Below, piece after piece: positions 15,133 through 21,681 of a stretch of 21,681 nucleotides of DNA. The DNA is from JAUWZS01 sp964423085 (GTDB taxonomy: Archaea > Aenigmatarchaeota > Aenigmatarchaeia > CG10238-14 > SCSR01), in assembly GCA_964423085.1 (NCBI GenBank), contig CAYRDB010000011.1, positions 1 to 21,681 of the forward strand, written 5' to 3'. A program made the position numbers and the translations under genes. The notes under the pieces are model-generated. The model saw only the letters and a list, made by a program, of their open reading frames with translations, was not told the origin of the DNA and ran no database searches. Within the stretch, counting starts at the first letter, position 1. Every line of letters starts with the position of its first letter.

Positions 15133-15917
15133 ATTGTATGGATGAAAAGAAGTTTATAATAGAAATAACGAAAATGATAGGCAAGCTTCATCTGAAATAT
15201 TTTCCAAATATTGGGAAACTAAATTTTCAAACAAAATCAGAGTATTTCAATGATATTGTAACTGAAGTGGACAAAGCCGCTGAAAAACTTGTAATTGACG
15301 AGCTAAAGAAATCTGGATACAGCGGCAAATTACTTATGGAGGAGTCCGGTGAAATAAAATTTGGTGGTGAAGACACTAGAATAATAATAGACTCTCTTGA
15401 TGGCACATTTTTCTATTCCAAAGGATTATCAAATTTTTGCGTAGCTACTTCTTTAGAGCATAAAGGCAAAATTATACTATCGACAGTTTTCAATCCAGTA
15501 CTCAACGAATTTTTTATGGCTGAAAAAGGAAAAGGATCTTTTCTTAACGGAAAAAGAATAAAAGTTTCAGATTCGACAGATATCAAAAAATCAACAATTA
15601 TTTTATCAGCCTTTCCAAATCACGAGATAGGAAAATTAGAAAAGATATTTGTGAATATGATGACAACCGGAGGTTTAAGGTTGCTTGGACATGTACTTAA
15701 TCTAAATCTTTGCTATATAGCATCTGGTAGGTATGATGGATGTATATCATTCTATTCAAACCTTCCAATTTGGGACAAATGCTCAGGTATGTTAATATTG
15801 AGGGAGGCAGGTGGTATGTTGACAGACTTTAATGGTGATGAATTAAGAGACGATGCTGTTAAATTCATAGCATCTAACGGAAAGATTCACAAAGAAATGC
15901 TAAACATAGTAAAGTAG
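15129..15917 (+). CDS. Inositol-monophosphatase-family phosphatase
   Basis: A 262-aa Mg2+-dependent, Li+-sensitive-type phosphatase. Metal-site motifs: DIVTEVDKAAE (42-52), LMEES (69-73), IIDSLDGT (86-93; Pro of the usual DPIDGT replaced by Ser) and IWDKCSG (214-220; usually WDxAAG). All metal-binding acids are present. Relatives hydrolyse inositol monophosphate, fructose bisphosphate, NADP or 3'-phosphoadenosine phosphate; which one is not decided here. The start overlaps the FkbM stop (ATGA); an in-frame ATG at 15138 is also possible. It abuts the kinase gene tail-to-tail with no spacer. Confidence 0.9.
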   Translation: MNCMDEKKFIIEITKMIGKLHLKYFPNIGKLNFQTKSEYFNDIVTEVDKAAEKLVIDELKKSGYSGKLLMEESGEIKFGGEDTRIIIDSLDGTFFYSKGLSNFCVATSLEHKGKIILSTVFNPVLNEFFMAEKGKGSFLNGKRIKVSDSTDIKKSTIILSAFPNHEIGKLEKIFVNMMTTGGLRLLGHVLNLNLCYIASGRYDGCISFYSNLPIWDKCSGMLILREAGGMLTDFNGDELRDDAVKFIASNGKIHKEMLNIVK

Positions 15918-16925
15918 CTATTTGTGTTGTATCATTTTCAATCTATATATTAGTTTATCCAAGTTCTCTTTTCTACTAAGAGTTGATAATATGTTTGAAT
16001 AAGTTTTGATAGATTCAACTCTTTTTTTAGGATTAAAATCAGGATTCCTCCCAGCAATAGAAAGAACTTGTATAGCAATCAGATTTGATAATTCAACAAC
16101 TTGTTGTATAAAGTTTATGGATTTTGTACAATTTATTTCAAGATATGTCGAAAAAAAACTCTCAAAATTATCTATATCGATGATATTTTCAATACTAGAA
16201 TGATTATTATGTTTTTTTCCAAAAACATCAATCATTATTTTTGATAGGTCGTATGATTGTAATCCAAATAATACATCATCAAAGTCTACTATACCTACAA
16301 TTTTGTTATCTTTAAGTATTAAGTTTTCTAAGCGCAAATCTGTATGAATCATTTCAAATTCATTTTTACTATTATTCAAATAAAATATATATTTTTCAGA
16401 TTCCTGAATTAGGTTTGGATAAATTGATGTAATTAGTTTTTGCCATGCATCTTGATTTTTAGAATAAAAATAACTTTTGAATATTTTATTGTACGAATTG
16501 ACGGCATGCACATGGTCATATTTCCTTTGGAATAATTCAATTTTAGAAAGTGCTATATGAAGCTTTGCTGTTTTTTTAGCAAAATCTTCTTGGAATTTTT
16601 CCAATCTATTTTTATATAAAGATGCATTTTCTCCTTCTATTTTTTTGAATAACGTTATAATACTACCATTAATATTTACAAAATCTCTGTTATTTTTCGC
16701 CTTTATTGAATAAGGTATGCTAAAATCTATATTAGAGTTCAGCTTAGACAAAATGTCTAATTCCATTTTTATATGGCCAATCTTATTTTGCGGAGATATC
16801 CTGCATATGTATGATTTTCCATACGACGATATTTCGTAATTTATATTACTGAATCCAAATTCAAGTCTAGTTATATTTTCTACAGGAATTCTGTAATAAT
16901 CTTCTATGATTTTAGATAGGTCCAT
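15918..16925 (-). CDS. APH/choline-kinase-type small-molecule kinase
   Basis: A 335-aa member of the aminoglycoside phosphotransferase superfamily, which also includes homoserine kinase II, choline kinase and methylthioribose kinase. The catalytic loop is IHTDLRLEN (193-201; H194, D196, N201) and the metal-binding DFD is at 214-216, followed by GLQSYDLSKIMID. An N-lobe with FGFSNINYEIS (23-33) serves as the nucleotide loop and YICRI (39-43) lacks an obvious beta-3 lysine. The substrate is unknown; beside a nucleoside phosphorylase, a pentose (5-deoxyribose or methylthioribose type) is plausible but inferred. It is not strong evidence for antibiotic resistance. Confidence 0.85.
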   Translation of the reverse strand: MDLSKIIEDYYRIPVENITRLEFGFSNINYEISSYGKSYICRISPQNKIGHIKMELDILSKLNSNIDFSIPYSIKAKNNRDFVNINGSIITLFKKIEGENASLYKNRLEKFQEDFAKKTAKLHIALSKIELFQRKYDHVHAVNSYNKIFKSYFYSKNQDAWQKLITSIYPNLIQESEKYIFYLNNSKNEFEMIHTDLRLENLILKDNKIVGIVDFDDVLFGLQSYDLSKIMIDVFGKKHNNHSSIENIIDIDNFESFFSTYLEINCTKSINFIQQVVELSNLIAIQVLSIAGRNPDFNPKKRVESIKTYSNILSTLSRKENLDKLIYRLKMIQHK

Positions 16926-16987
16926 TATTTTTCACGATTATAGTCTAAAATAATAAAGATAAATGCATTATTAACAATAACAAATTC

Positions 16988-17716
16988 ATGGTTCAAGAGT
17001 CTCTTTTGGATTGGAACGATTCTTTAGATATAGGAGTTATACTTGAGCAACATTGGATGCTAGAAGAAATATGTAAGAAGTTTACAAATGGAAAGAGATT
17101 TTACTGTTTTTCTATAGATAGATTGGTATACGTCAAAGATATCAACTGTAAAAGATTTGCATTTCTACAATCAAATGGGTCTTCTTCTACAGCATGTTTT
17201 GTAGAAGAATTGATAAAACGAGGTGCTAAAAAAATATACAGAATTGGAACATGTGGATCTCTTCAAAAAAAAATAGAAGTTGGAGATATTGTTCTTTCAT
17301 CATCTGCCATAAGAGATGAAGGGACAACATATCAGTATGTAGATAAAAAATTTCCAGCAATTTCAGATTTGAAATCTCTTAAAAAAATTTCAAATATATT
17401 AAATAAAAATAATGCTAAAACACACATAGGAAAAACATGGACAACTGATGGAAGATTTGTTGAATCTAAAGATAAAATTCTTAGATTTTCAAATATGAAT
17501 ATAAAGAGTGTTGATATGGAAACATCTACTGTCTTTGTGGTATCTTCTTTAAGAAAAATAATGGGATTTAGTTTGAGCATAGTTACAGATAAACCAATCA
17601 ATGATTTGAAAAGTAATTTTAAAGGTGTTATAAAAGATTTAAAATTAGTGAAATCTATTTCTAGAAAAAAATTAATAGATATAGTTAATTGTATCAAAGA
17701 ATTTGAGAGCGAATAA
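16988..17716 (+). CDS. Nucleoside phosphorylase (PNP/uridine phosphorylase family)
   Basis: A 242-aa phosphorylase of the PNP_UDP_1 family, which splits a nucleoside with phosphate into a base and ribose-1-phosphate. Visible are LQSNGSSSTACFVEELI (60-76), the phosphate/strand motif YRIGTCGSLQ (84-93), VGDIVLSSSAIRDEGTTYQY (98-117) and SVDMETSTVFVV (174-185), where Met-Glu contacts the ribose. TWTTDGRFVES follows the usual catalytic-loop position. RDEGTTYQY is like archaeal uridine phosphorylase-type enzymes; the base is not decided. Divergent from the kinase gene (62 nt) and 5 nt upstream of the radical SAM gene, so the latter two are cotranscribed. Confidence 0.9.
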   Translation: MVQESLLDWNDSLDIGVILEQHWMLEEICKKFTNGKRFYCFSIDRLVYVKDINCKRFAFLQSNGSSSTACFVEELIKRGAKKIYRIGTCGSLQKKIEVGDIVLSSSAIRDEGTTYQYVDKKFPAISDLKSLKKISNILNKNNAKTHIGKTWTTDGRFVESKDKILRFSNMNIKSVDMETSTVFVVSSLRKIMGFSLSIVTDKPINDLKSNFKGVIKDLKLVKSISRKKLIDIVNCIKEFESE

Positions 17717-17721
17717 CTTTT

Positions 17722-18660
17722 ATGATAAACCACCCATACTACCCACCGATTCCAGAACCTCTCCGAGTTGAAATGGAACCTACAAATTTCTGTAATGCAA
17801 ATTGCGAATTTTGCCCAAGAGATAAAATGAAAAGAAAACTAGGTCACATGGATTTTAATAAATATTCAATGTTTTTAAGCAAACTCAACAATTATAGGAA
17901 AAAAATGTGGTTAAACAATCATATAAATTCACTAAAATTTCCAAAGCTAGTTTTTTGTGGTCTAGGAGAGCCTACTCTTCATCCTAAAATAGTAGATATG
18001 ATACGTCAAGGGAATTATTATGGATTTGAAACAGAACTTGTTACAAATGGAAGTACTTTGACGAAAGATATGACTGAAAACCTTGTTGAAGCTGGTTTAA
18101 CAAATATTGCAATAAGCATTCATTCACTTAATTATAAAAAATATAAGTCTATTACAGGCCTTAATTTGAATGATGTTATTCATAGAGTAAAAGAAAGTCT
18201 TTCAATAATTTCTAATAGTAAAACCAACGTTGAGATTTGGAGGGTTAGTCGTTTAGATGGATCCACTATAACGAATGATATAGCTGAATCAGATAAATAT
18301 ATTCAGCTTCTAGCCCCATACAAGGATATAAAAGTTTTAGGACCAACGGTAGCTTGGAATAGAGGTGGTCAATATCCTCAGAAATTTTGGGAAAATGTAA
18401 ATGATACTAAAGAAGTTTGGTGTGAAAAGCTCTTCTTTACTTTGAATATTGAATGGGATGGTTCAGTAATCATGTGTTGCTGTGATTATTCTACGAATTC
18501 GGTTGTTTTAGGAAATGCTTGGAAAGATAGCATTGAAATACTTCAAAAAAGAAGAGATGAAAAATTCAAATCAATTAAAAAAGAAAAAATATGTCAACTT
18601 TGTAGAAGACCTAAAGATACATATTATAAAGATTATATTATTCCACTATTAAAATATTAA
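17722..18660 (+). CDS. Radical SAM enzyme with SPASM/twitch-like C-terminus
   Basis: A 312-aa radical SAM protein. The 4Fe-4S motif is CNANCEFC (C24, C28, C31), followed by FCGLGEPTLHP (GGE-like motif) and ELVTNGSTLT. The C-terminus has WCEKLFFTLNIEWDGSVIMC, a further CC pair, LGNAW and a closing CQLC, the pattern of an auxiliary Fe-S (SPASM/twitch) domain. Such enzymes cleave SAM to methionine and 5'-deoxyadenosine and act on peptides, sugars or small molecules. No precursor peptide gene was seen beside it. The start sits 5 nt after the phosphorylase stop. Confidence 0.92.
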   Translation: MINHPYYPPIPEPLRVEMEPTNFCNANCEFCPRDKMKRKLGHMDFNKYSMFLSKLNNYRKKMWLNNHINSLKFPKLVFCGLGEPTLHPKIVDMIRQGNYYGFETELVTNGSTLTKDMTENLVEAGLTNIAISIHSLNYKKYKSITGLNLNDVIHRVKESLSIISNSKTNVEIWRVSRLDGSTITNDIAESDKYIQLLAPYKDIKVLGPTVAWNRGGQYPQKFWENVNDTKEVWCEKLFFTLNIEWDGSVIMCCCDYSTNSVVLGNAWKDSIEILQKRRDEKFKSIKKEKICQLCRRPKDTYYKDYIIPLLKY

Positions 18661-18711
18661 AATACTTTTTGAATAATATAAAATCTTACGGTTTCTTAAA
18701 AATTGGATTAA

Positions 18712-19392
18712 TCAGAAAATGTAGAACTTTCTGAACCAGTCTTCCTCAGTTTGTAGCTCTTCAGAATAAAGCACTATCTTCACATTAATGACAGATTTCC
18801 TAATCATACTGAAATCCATTAGAGCGCACGCGGTGGCATTGGAGCTTTGCTCCTTTGTCAGCCCGCCCTTTCTTGTGCACATGACCGGTATTGCGACCGA
18901 TTCGCACCCCCTTTTGTCAGCATACCTAAGCCCATTCAGCACAGACTGCCTTACTGTGTCTAATGTGGCACGTATTATCGGAGGATTCGGCTGCTGTTCC
19001 CATCTGTAGGTCATGGCAGCCAAGTCGACCACAAACTTCGGCCCGTTTCCATGTCCGATGTCGCAGCTGGGAAGAACAACAGCGTCCCCCAAGCCGAGCT
19101 CCATAAATCCGTTTTCAGAAAGATATTCCAGACGCGCCTTCTGCGCCTTGGACGGAGTCGGTCTCATCTTGTGCACATACTCCAGTACATCGTACAGAGC
19201 GCTGTTCTTTTTTGCTTTCTCGACCAGCTTCCAGTATGCGTTGTCGCCAGCAGGCAGGTAGCCTCCCGCGTTCCTTACATCCTCGGCAGTCCCGCTTCCC
19301 AGAATCATATACGTGTTCGAGGAGTTGAACAGGGCATCCACCCTCTGGTCTGTCAGCCTGCCCTTCACGACATCCAGGGAGATGTTCCTCAT
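18712..19392 (-). CDS. Macro-domain protein with an internal insertion
   Basis: A 226-aa protein of the macro (ADP-ribose-binding) fold. The N-terminus ISLDVVKGRLTDQRVDALFN followed by SSNTYMILGSGTAEDVRNAGG (about 23-44) matches the GDIT/VDAIVNAAN/GGGVA signature. ELGLGDAVVLPSCDIG and ESVAIPVMCTRKGGLTKE (about 97-112 and 163-180) match the later strands. A helical insert of about 45 residues (about 52-96, lysine-rich) interrupts the domain. Relatives bind ADP-ribose or remove it from proteins and nucleic acids. Standalone gene; host-like composition except the last 80 nt, which are AT-rich and adjoin the island. Confidence 0.8.
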   Translation of the reverse strand: MRNISLDVVKGRLTDQRVDALFNSSNTYMILGSGTAEDVRNAGGYLPAGDNAYWKLVEKAKKNSALYDVLEYVHKMRPTPSKAQKARLEYLSENGFMELGLGDAVVLPSCDIGHGNGPKFVVDLAAMTYRWEQQPNPPIIRATLDTVRQSVLNGLRYADKRGCESVAIPVMCTRKGGLTKEQSSNATACALMDFSMIRKSVINVKIVLYSEELQTEEDWFRKFYIF

Positions 19393-19494
19393 ACTAGGAG
19401 TAAATGCAATTAACGCTTAAATTTCTTGCAGAAACATTTTCTCGACGCCACTTATATTTGCAACTCCCAATATTATTATCAAAGCGTTATTGCT

Positions 19495-19665
19495 ATGGTC
19501 GATTCTGTTGTTAGAACCGCGGAAAGGCTTCTTCATCTGAGAAGATGCGCAGACAACGAAAAAAAGAGCTTCGAATCTCAGCTTTACAAAATGAGCAAAA
19601 TCTATGACATCACGATAGATTTGGACAACGACAAGGTCAAGGCGGATGAGAAAAATTACATTTAG
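19495..19665 (+). CDS. Small unknown protein, 56 aa
   Basis: MVDSVVRTAERLLHLRR begins a charged, probably helical protein with one cysteine and a C-terminal TIDLDNDKVKADEK segment. No family recognised. The frame extends 23 codons further upstream, but a TATA-like CTTATATTT (19451-19459) about 40 nt before this ATG argues for the shorter form. Codon composition is intermediate. Real but uncharacterised. Confidence 0.55.
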   Translation: MVDSVVRTAERLLHLRRCADNEKKSFESQLYKMSKIYDITIDLDNDKVKADEKNYI

Positions 19666-19719
19666 GTTGCGGAAGAATTCATTTAAAAGTGGATGTATCC
19701 AAATTGAATAAAGAGGTGT

Positions 19720-19758
19720 AAGCTTCAAGTCGCCTTTCTCAATTTCGATTTGAAGCTT
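19720..19758 (+). promoter_or_regulatory. Strong hairpin over the GNAT gene start
   Basis: AAGCTTCAAGTCG (19720-19732) pairs with CGATTTGAAGCTT (19746-19758): 13 pairs with one G-U wobble and a 13-nt loop. A TATA-like TTTAAAAG lies at 19682-19689 and a GAGGTG ribosome-binding-like site at 19713-19718, just before the stem. The putative TTG start (19750) lies inside the 3' arm. Confidence 0.55.
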
Positions 19759-20244
19759 GCGGTGCGTGGGGATGAGCATTTGAAGGGAAAGAGCGAAATC
19801 AAACTGGCCGGCTTTTCAGAGATAATTCAAGTGTTCAGAATAAAGAACGATACCCATGAGACCATTCCTATAATAGGAGGAGAGTCCTTTCTTTTGACTT
19901 TATACATCCGCGCGAACGTAATTGCCACGAAAATCATGGGCAAACTTTCCCCGTTCCCGATTGTCGTTCTTGTTAAAATGGTGGGAAAAGAAGTTGTCGG
20001 CTTTGTAAGCGTAAAGTTCCGAAGGGAGAAAAGGCTCGGAGAGATAACCCTGTTCGTGAAGAAGGAGCACAGGAACCGCGGACATGGGAGCGGTCTTCTA
20101 GGAGCGTCTGTTGCGTTCATTTCCAAGAAAGGATACACTCCCATGCTGAGCGTGAAGGAAAGCAACAAAATAGCGCACAATCTCTACAAAAAAGCCGGCT
20201 TCAAGGAGACTTGCAAGATAGTGGAGATGGTCCACGACGGATGA
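19750..20244 (+). CDS. GNAT-family N-acetyltransferase
   Basis: About 164 aa. The acetyl-CoA-binding motif A is ITLFVKKEHRNRGHGSGLLG (central RNRGHGSG), followed by LSVKESNKIAHNLYKKAGF (motif B). It resembles the RimI/YjaB-like group that acetylates protein or small-molecule amines. The start is uncertain: no ATG precedes the domain. The first usable codon is TTG 19750, with GTG 19762 also possible, while the frame stays open back to 19708 beyond the ribosome-binding-like GAGGTG. The start region is buried in a 13-bp hairpin, which suggests translational control. Confidence 0.85.
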   Translation: MKLAVRGDEHLKGKSEIKLAGFSEIIQVFRIKNDTHETIPIIGGESFLLTLYIRANVIATKIMGKLSPFPIVVLVKMVGKEVVGFVSVKFRREKRLGEITLFVKKEHRNRGHGSGLLGASVAFISKKGYTPMLSVKESNKIAHNLYKKAGFKETCKIVEMVHDG

Positions 20245-20254
20245 TCCAATATAA

Positions 20255-20285
20255 CATTTAAATCTGTTATTTCCACATTCCAAAT
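20255..20285 (+). promoter_or_regulatory. Promoter of the 139-aa unknown gene
   Basis: CATTTAAAT (20255-20263) is placed about 25 nt before the ATG at 20286 and no ribosome-binding site is seen, giving a leaderless transcript. Confidence 0.5.
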
Positions 20286-20705
20286 ATGAGTTCAGTGCCG
20301 AAAGAAATGGTTAATGTGATTCTAAACGAAGAGATTGCGAATTTTTTTATGAAAAAATATTTTCTGGAAAGGTTTCCGCGCGCCTCTAAAAAAAGAAGCA
20401 CCGAGAAAATGCTTTCCGAGTTGGGCATACTGATAGGGGTCAGGAACAGGATTCCCGGAGCGGAGAAGCTCTACGACATAAAGATAGGGCTGTTGCATCC
20501 GGGGATGAACATTTACGCCACCATTCCAAAAGAAAATAGCGCTAAAATAGGAGTCATAAGAGGCAACATATCTCCTTTGCTCAAGTATATTGGAAAAAGC
20601 GTGTCGCTTACAGCATACGTCTCAGACATGGGTGACCATCTGGGAATAATGCCGCACCTTGATTATGTAAAGTGCAGTGAAGGAAAATCAAAAGTTTACG
20701 CCTAG
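20286..20705 (+). CDS. Unknown protein, 139 aa
   Basis: Not recognised. A soluble alpha/beta protein: a basic N-terminal helical part (FLERFPRASKKRSTEKML) followed by strand-rich sequence (LYDIKIGLLHPGMNIYATIP, AKIGVIRGNI, VSLTAYVSDMGDHLG). The later part has the spacing of a small beta-barrel, which is only suggestive. It has its own leaderless promoter. It is followed after 38 nt by the SelB-like gene on the same strand. Confidence 0.7.
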   Translation: MSSVPKEMVNVILNEEIANFFMKKYFLERFPRASKKRSTEKMLSELGILIGVRNRIPGAEKLYDIKIGLLHPGMNIYATIPKENSAKIGVIRGNISPLLKYIGKSVSLTAYVSDMGDHLGIMPHLDYVKCSEGKSKVYA

Positions 20706-20743
20706 TCGCAAAGGTTATCTCTATTCCTATGCAAACTTAACAA

Positions 20744-21681
20744 ATGCATCTGACAGTCGGCATATTCGGAAAGAGGGAGGACGCCAATGCTCTGGCGTCC
20801 AAGCTCGGGAAGAAGGGCACCACGAACGACATAGCAATCTACAACCACTCCAGCTCTGAGGGGGTTCTGACCTACGTTTGCCCGAACTCGGAAAGTGGCA
20901 AGATACAGCCGGTCCTTGAATGTATGAGCATGGCTGACATGCCGGCAGTTGTGGTCAGCTCGCTTGACAAGGAAATGGGGGAGGTCATAGTCGCGCTGTC
21001 AGAGTTCGAGTTTCCTGTTGTGTTTTTCGTCGCAGACCAGGCGATGGAGGAGCAGCTAAAGCCGCTCATACAGAGCGCGGGAATATCGGCAAAGTTCGTC
21101 AGGGACGAGAAGGAGCTGAGGACTGGAATAATTTCTTTCGGTTCCGGTATAAAGCGTCCGGACAGCGAGAGCGACCGGCTTGTTATACCTGTGGACAACT
21201 GCTTCAAGGTGAAGGGGGTAGGGACGATTGTGCTGGGTGTGGTGAAGAGCGGAATCGTGAAAAAGCACCAGGAAGTGCTGGTCGAGCCTGCCGGCTTGCC
21301 TGCCACAATAAAGGGCATCCAATCGCAGGACAACGACATCGACCAGGCTTGCGCGGGCATGCGAGTCGGCTTGAACCTGAAGGGCCTAGAACCTGAGGAC
21401 ATAAAGCGCGGTTTCGTGGTGTGCTCCAAGGACAATCCTGTAAGAAAGTCGTCCGAGCTGGAGCTGGATTTCGAGCAGAACAAGTTCTTCAAGCAGGAGC
21501 TCAAGGAGAAAGTCAGAGTTATGGCGAGCGCCGGGCTACAGATAGTGTCGTGCGAAGTCAAGTCGGCGTCAGGTAAGCTCTCCCTTTTGGCGTCCCAGCC
21601 CATTGTGTGCGAGCCCGGCCAGAATATCGTGGTCGCGTCGCAGACCGACATACTTCCGAGGATAGCGGGAAGCGGCCGCGT
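20744..21681 (+). CDS. SelB/EF-Tu-like protein with a degenerate GTPase domain (3' end outside window)
   Basis: Open to the window end, 312 residues seen. Residues about 144-226 are a clear EF-Tu domain II of the SelB/EF-1A type: RLVIPVDNCFKVKGVGTIVL, VVKSGIVKKHQEVLVEP, and ACAGMRVGLNLKGLEPEDIK (202-221) followed by RG. A domain III-like part follows. The N-terminal about 132 residues occupy the G-domain position (MHLTVGIFGKRED) but lack a P-loop GKS/T, DxxG and NKxD, so GTP binding is not expected. It is likely a paralogue of an elongation factor that kept the tRNA- or ribosome-facing domains. No selenocysteine-related gene is in the window. Confidence 0.8.
   Translation, partial: MHLTVGIFGKREDANALASKLGKKGTTNDIAIYNHSSSEGVLTYVCPNSESGKIQPVLECMSMADMPAVVVSSLDKEMGEVIVALSEFEFPVVFFVADQAMEEQLKPLIQSAGISAKFVRDEKELRTGIISFGSGIKRPDSESDRLVIPVDNCFKVKGVGTIVLGVVKSGIVKKHQEVLVEPAGLPATIKGIQSQDNDIDQACAGMRVGLNLKGLEPEDIKRGFVVCSKDNPVRKSSELELDFEQNKFFKQELKEKVRVMASAGLQIVSCEVKSASGKLSLLASQPIVCEPGQNIVVASQTDILPRIAGSGR

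Larger units (their letters stand above)
12419..18711. other. AT-rich genomic island with seven enzyme genes
   Basis: Composition drops abruptly from host-like (high-40s % GC by eye) to about 30% GC just after the T run at 12418 and recovers inside the macro-domain gene after 18712. Codon use shifts with it (AAA, ATA, AGA, TTA dominate; the flanks prefer AAG, AGG, CTC/CTG). All seven genes are enzymes. Converging pairs overlap or abut (13030-13033; 15917/15918) and the two co-directional pairs overlap or are 5 nt apart. No integrase, transposase or clear flanking direct repeat is visible. Horizontal acquisition is inferred from composition. Confidence 0.75.

Noticed and set aside
15918..16925. 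Antibiotic resistance phosphotransferase
   Set aside because: The APH fold is shared by many metabolic kinases, and the neighbours are nucleoside and SAM enzymes.
12400..18720. Attachment-site direct repeats flanking the AT-rich island
   Set aside because: Sequences on both sides were compared by eye and only low-complexity A/T words are shared.
1..21681. CRISPR array, rRNA gene or insertion sequence
   Set aside because: No regularly spaced repeats, rRNA-like sequence, or transposase motifs were found on either strand.

Overview
The window looks like archaeal chromosome. Evidence: an archaeal/eukaryal-type release factor (aRF1), the Sm-like protein plus L37e pair, ribosomal protein S8e, an archaeal ValRS, an archaeal-class methionine adenosyltransferase, a tRNA-Lys with a 40-nt intron at 37/38 that folds into a bulge-helix-bulge, and TATA boxes about 25-30 nt upstream of start codons (mostly leaderless transcripts). 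The compact layout, many short genes and degenerate family members suggest a DPANN-type archaeon (Micrarchaeota-like), but the lineage is only inferred.

Layout. 1-1761: 3' part of pyruvate phosphate dikinase. 1691-2281: unknown protein, tail-to-tail with it. 2322-2436: intron-containing tRNA-Lys. 2445-4349: a membrane transporter fused to a domain like archaeal GTP-dependent dephospho-CoA kinase. 4354-5203: unknown protein, L37e and an Sm-like protein, all leftward. 5338-5727: S8e. 5783-7657: a divergent pair, a Ca2+/cation exchanger and a TatD nuclease. 7637-11375: aRF1 and ValRS. 11487-11582: a 31-aa cysteine-rich ORF. 11658-12293: a SdpI/DUF1648-type membrane protein. 12297-12418: a structured non-coding block ending in a T run.

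12461-18660 is a strongly AT-rich island (roughly 30% GC by eye, against high-40s in the flanks). It holds seven densely packed genes: phosphoribosyltransferase, divergent archaeal methionine adenosyltransferase, FkbM methyltransferase, inositol-monophosphatase-family phosphatase, APH/choline-kinase-type kinase, nucleoside phosphorylase and a radical SAM/SPASM-like enzyme. Together they can be read as a unit that makes SAM, spends it (methyltransfer and radical chemistry), and recycles the nucleoside by-product through a phosphorylase, a phosphoribosyltransferase and sugar-phosphate enzymes. No integrase or transposase is visible.

18712-21681 returns to the host composition: a macro-domain protein, a 56-aa protein, a GNAT acetyltransferase with a hairpin over its start, an unknown 139-aa protein, and the 5' part of a SelB/EF-Tu-like protein whose GTPase domain has lost its motifs.

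Most notable points: the release factor carries GGM where class I release factors have GGQ; the transporter-kinase fusion; the seven-gene SAM/nucleoside island and the structured element at its left edge; the cysteine-rich microprotein; the GTPase-less SelB-like factor.
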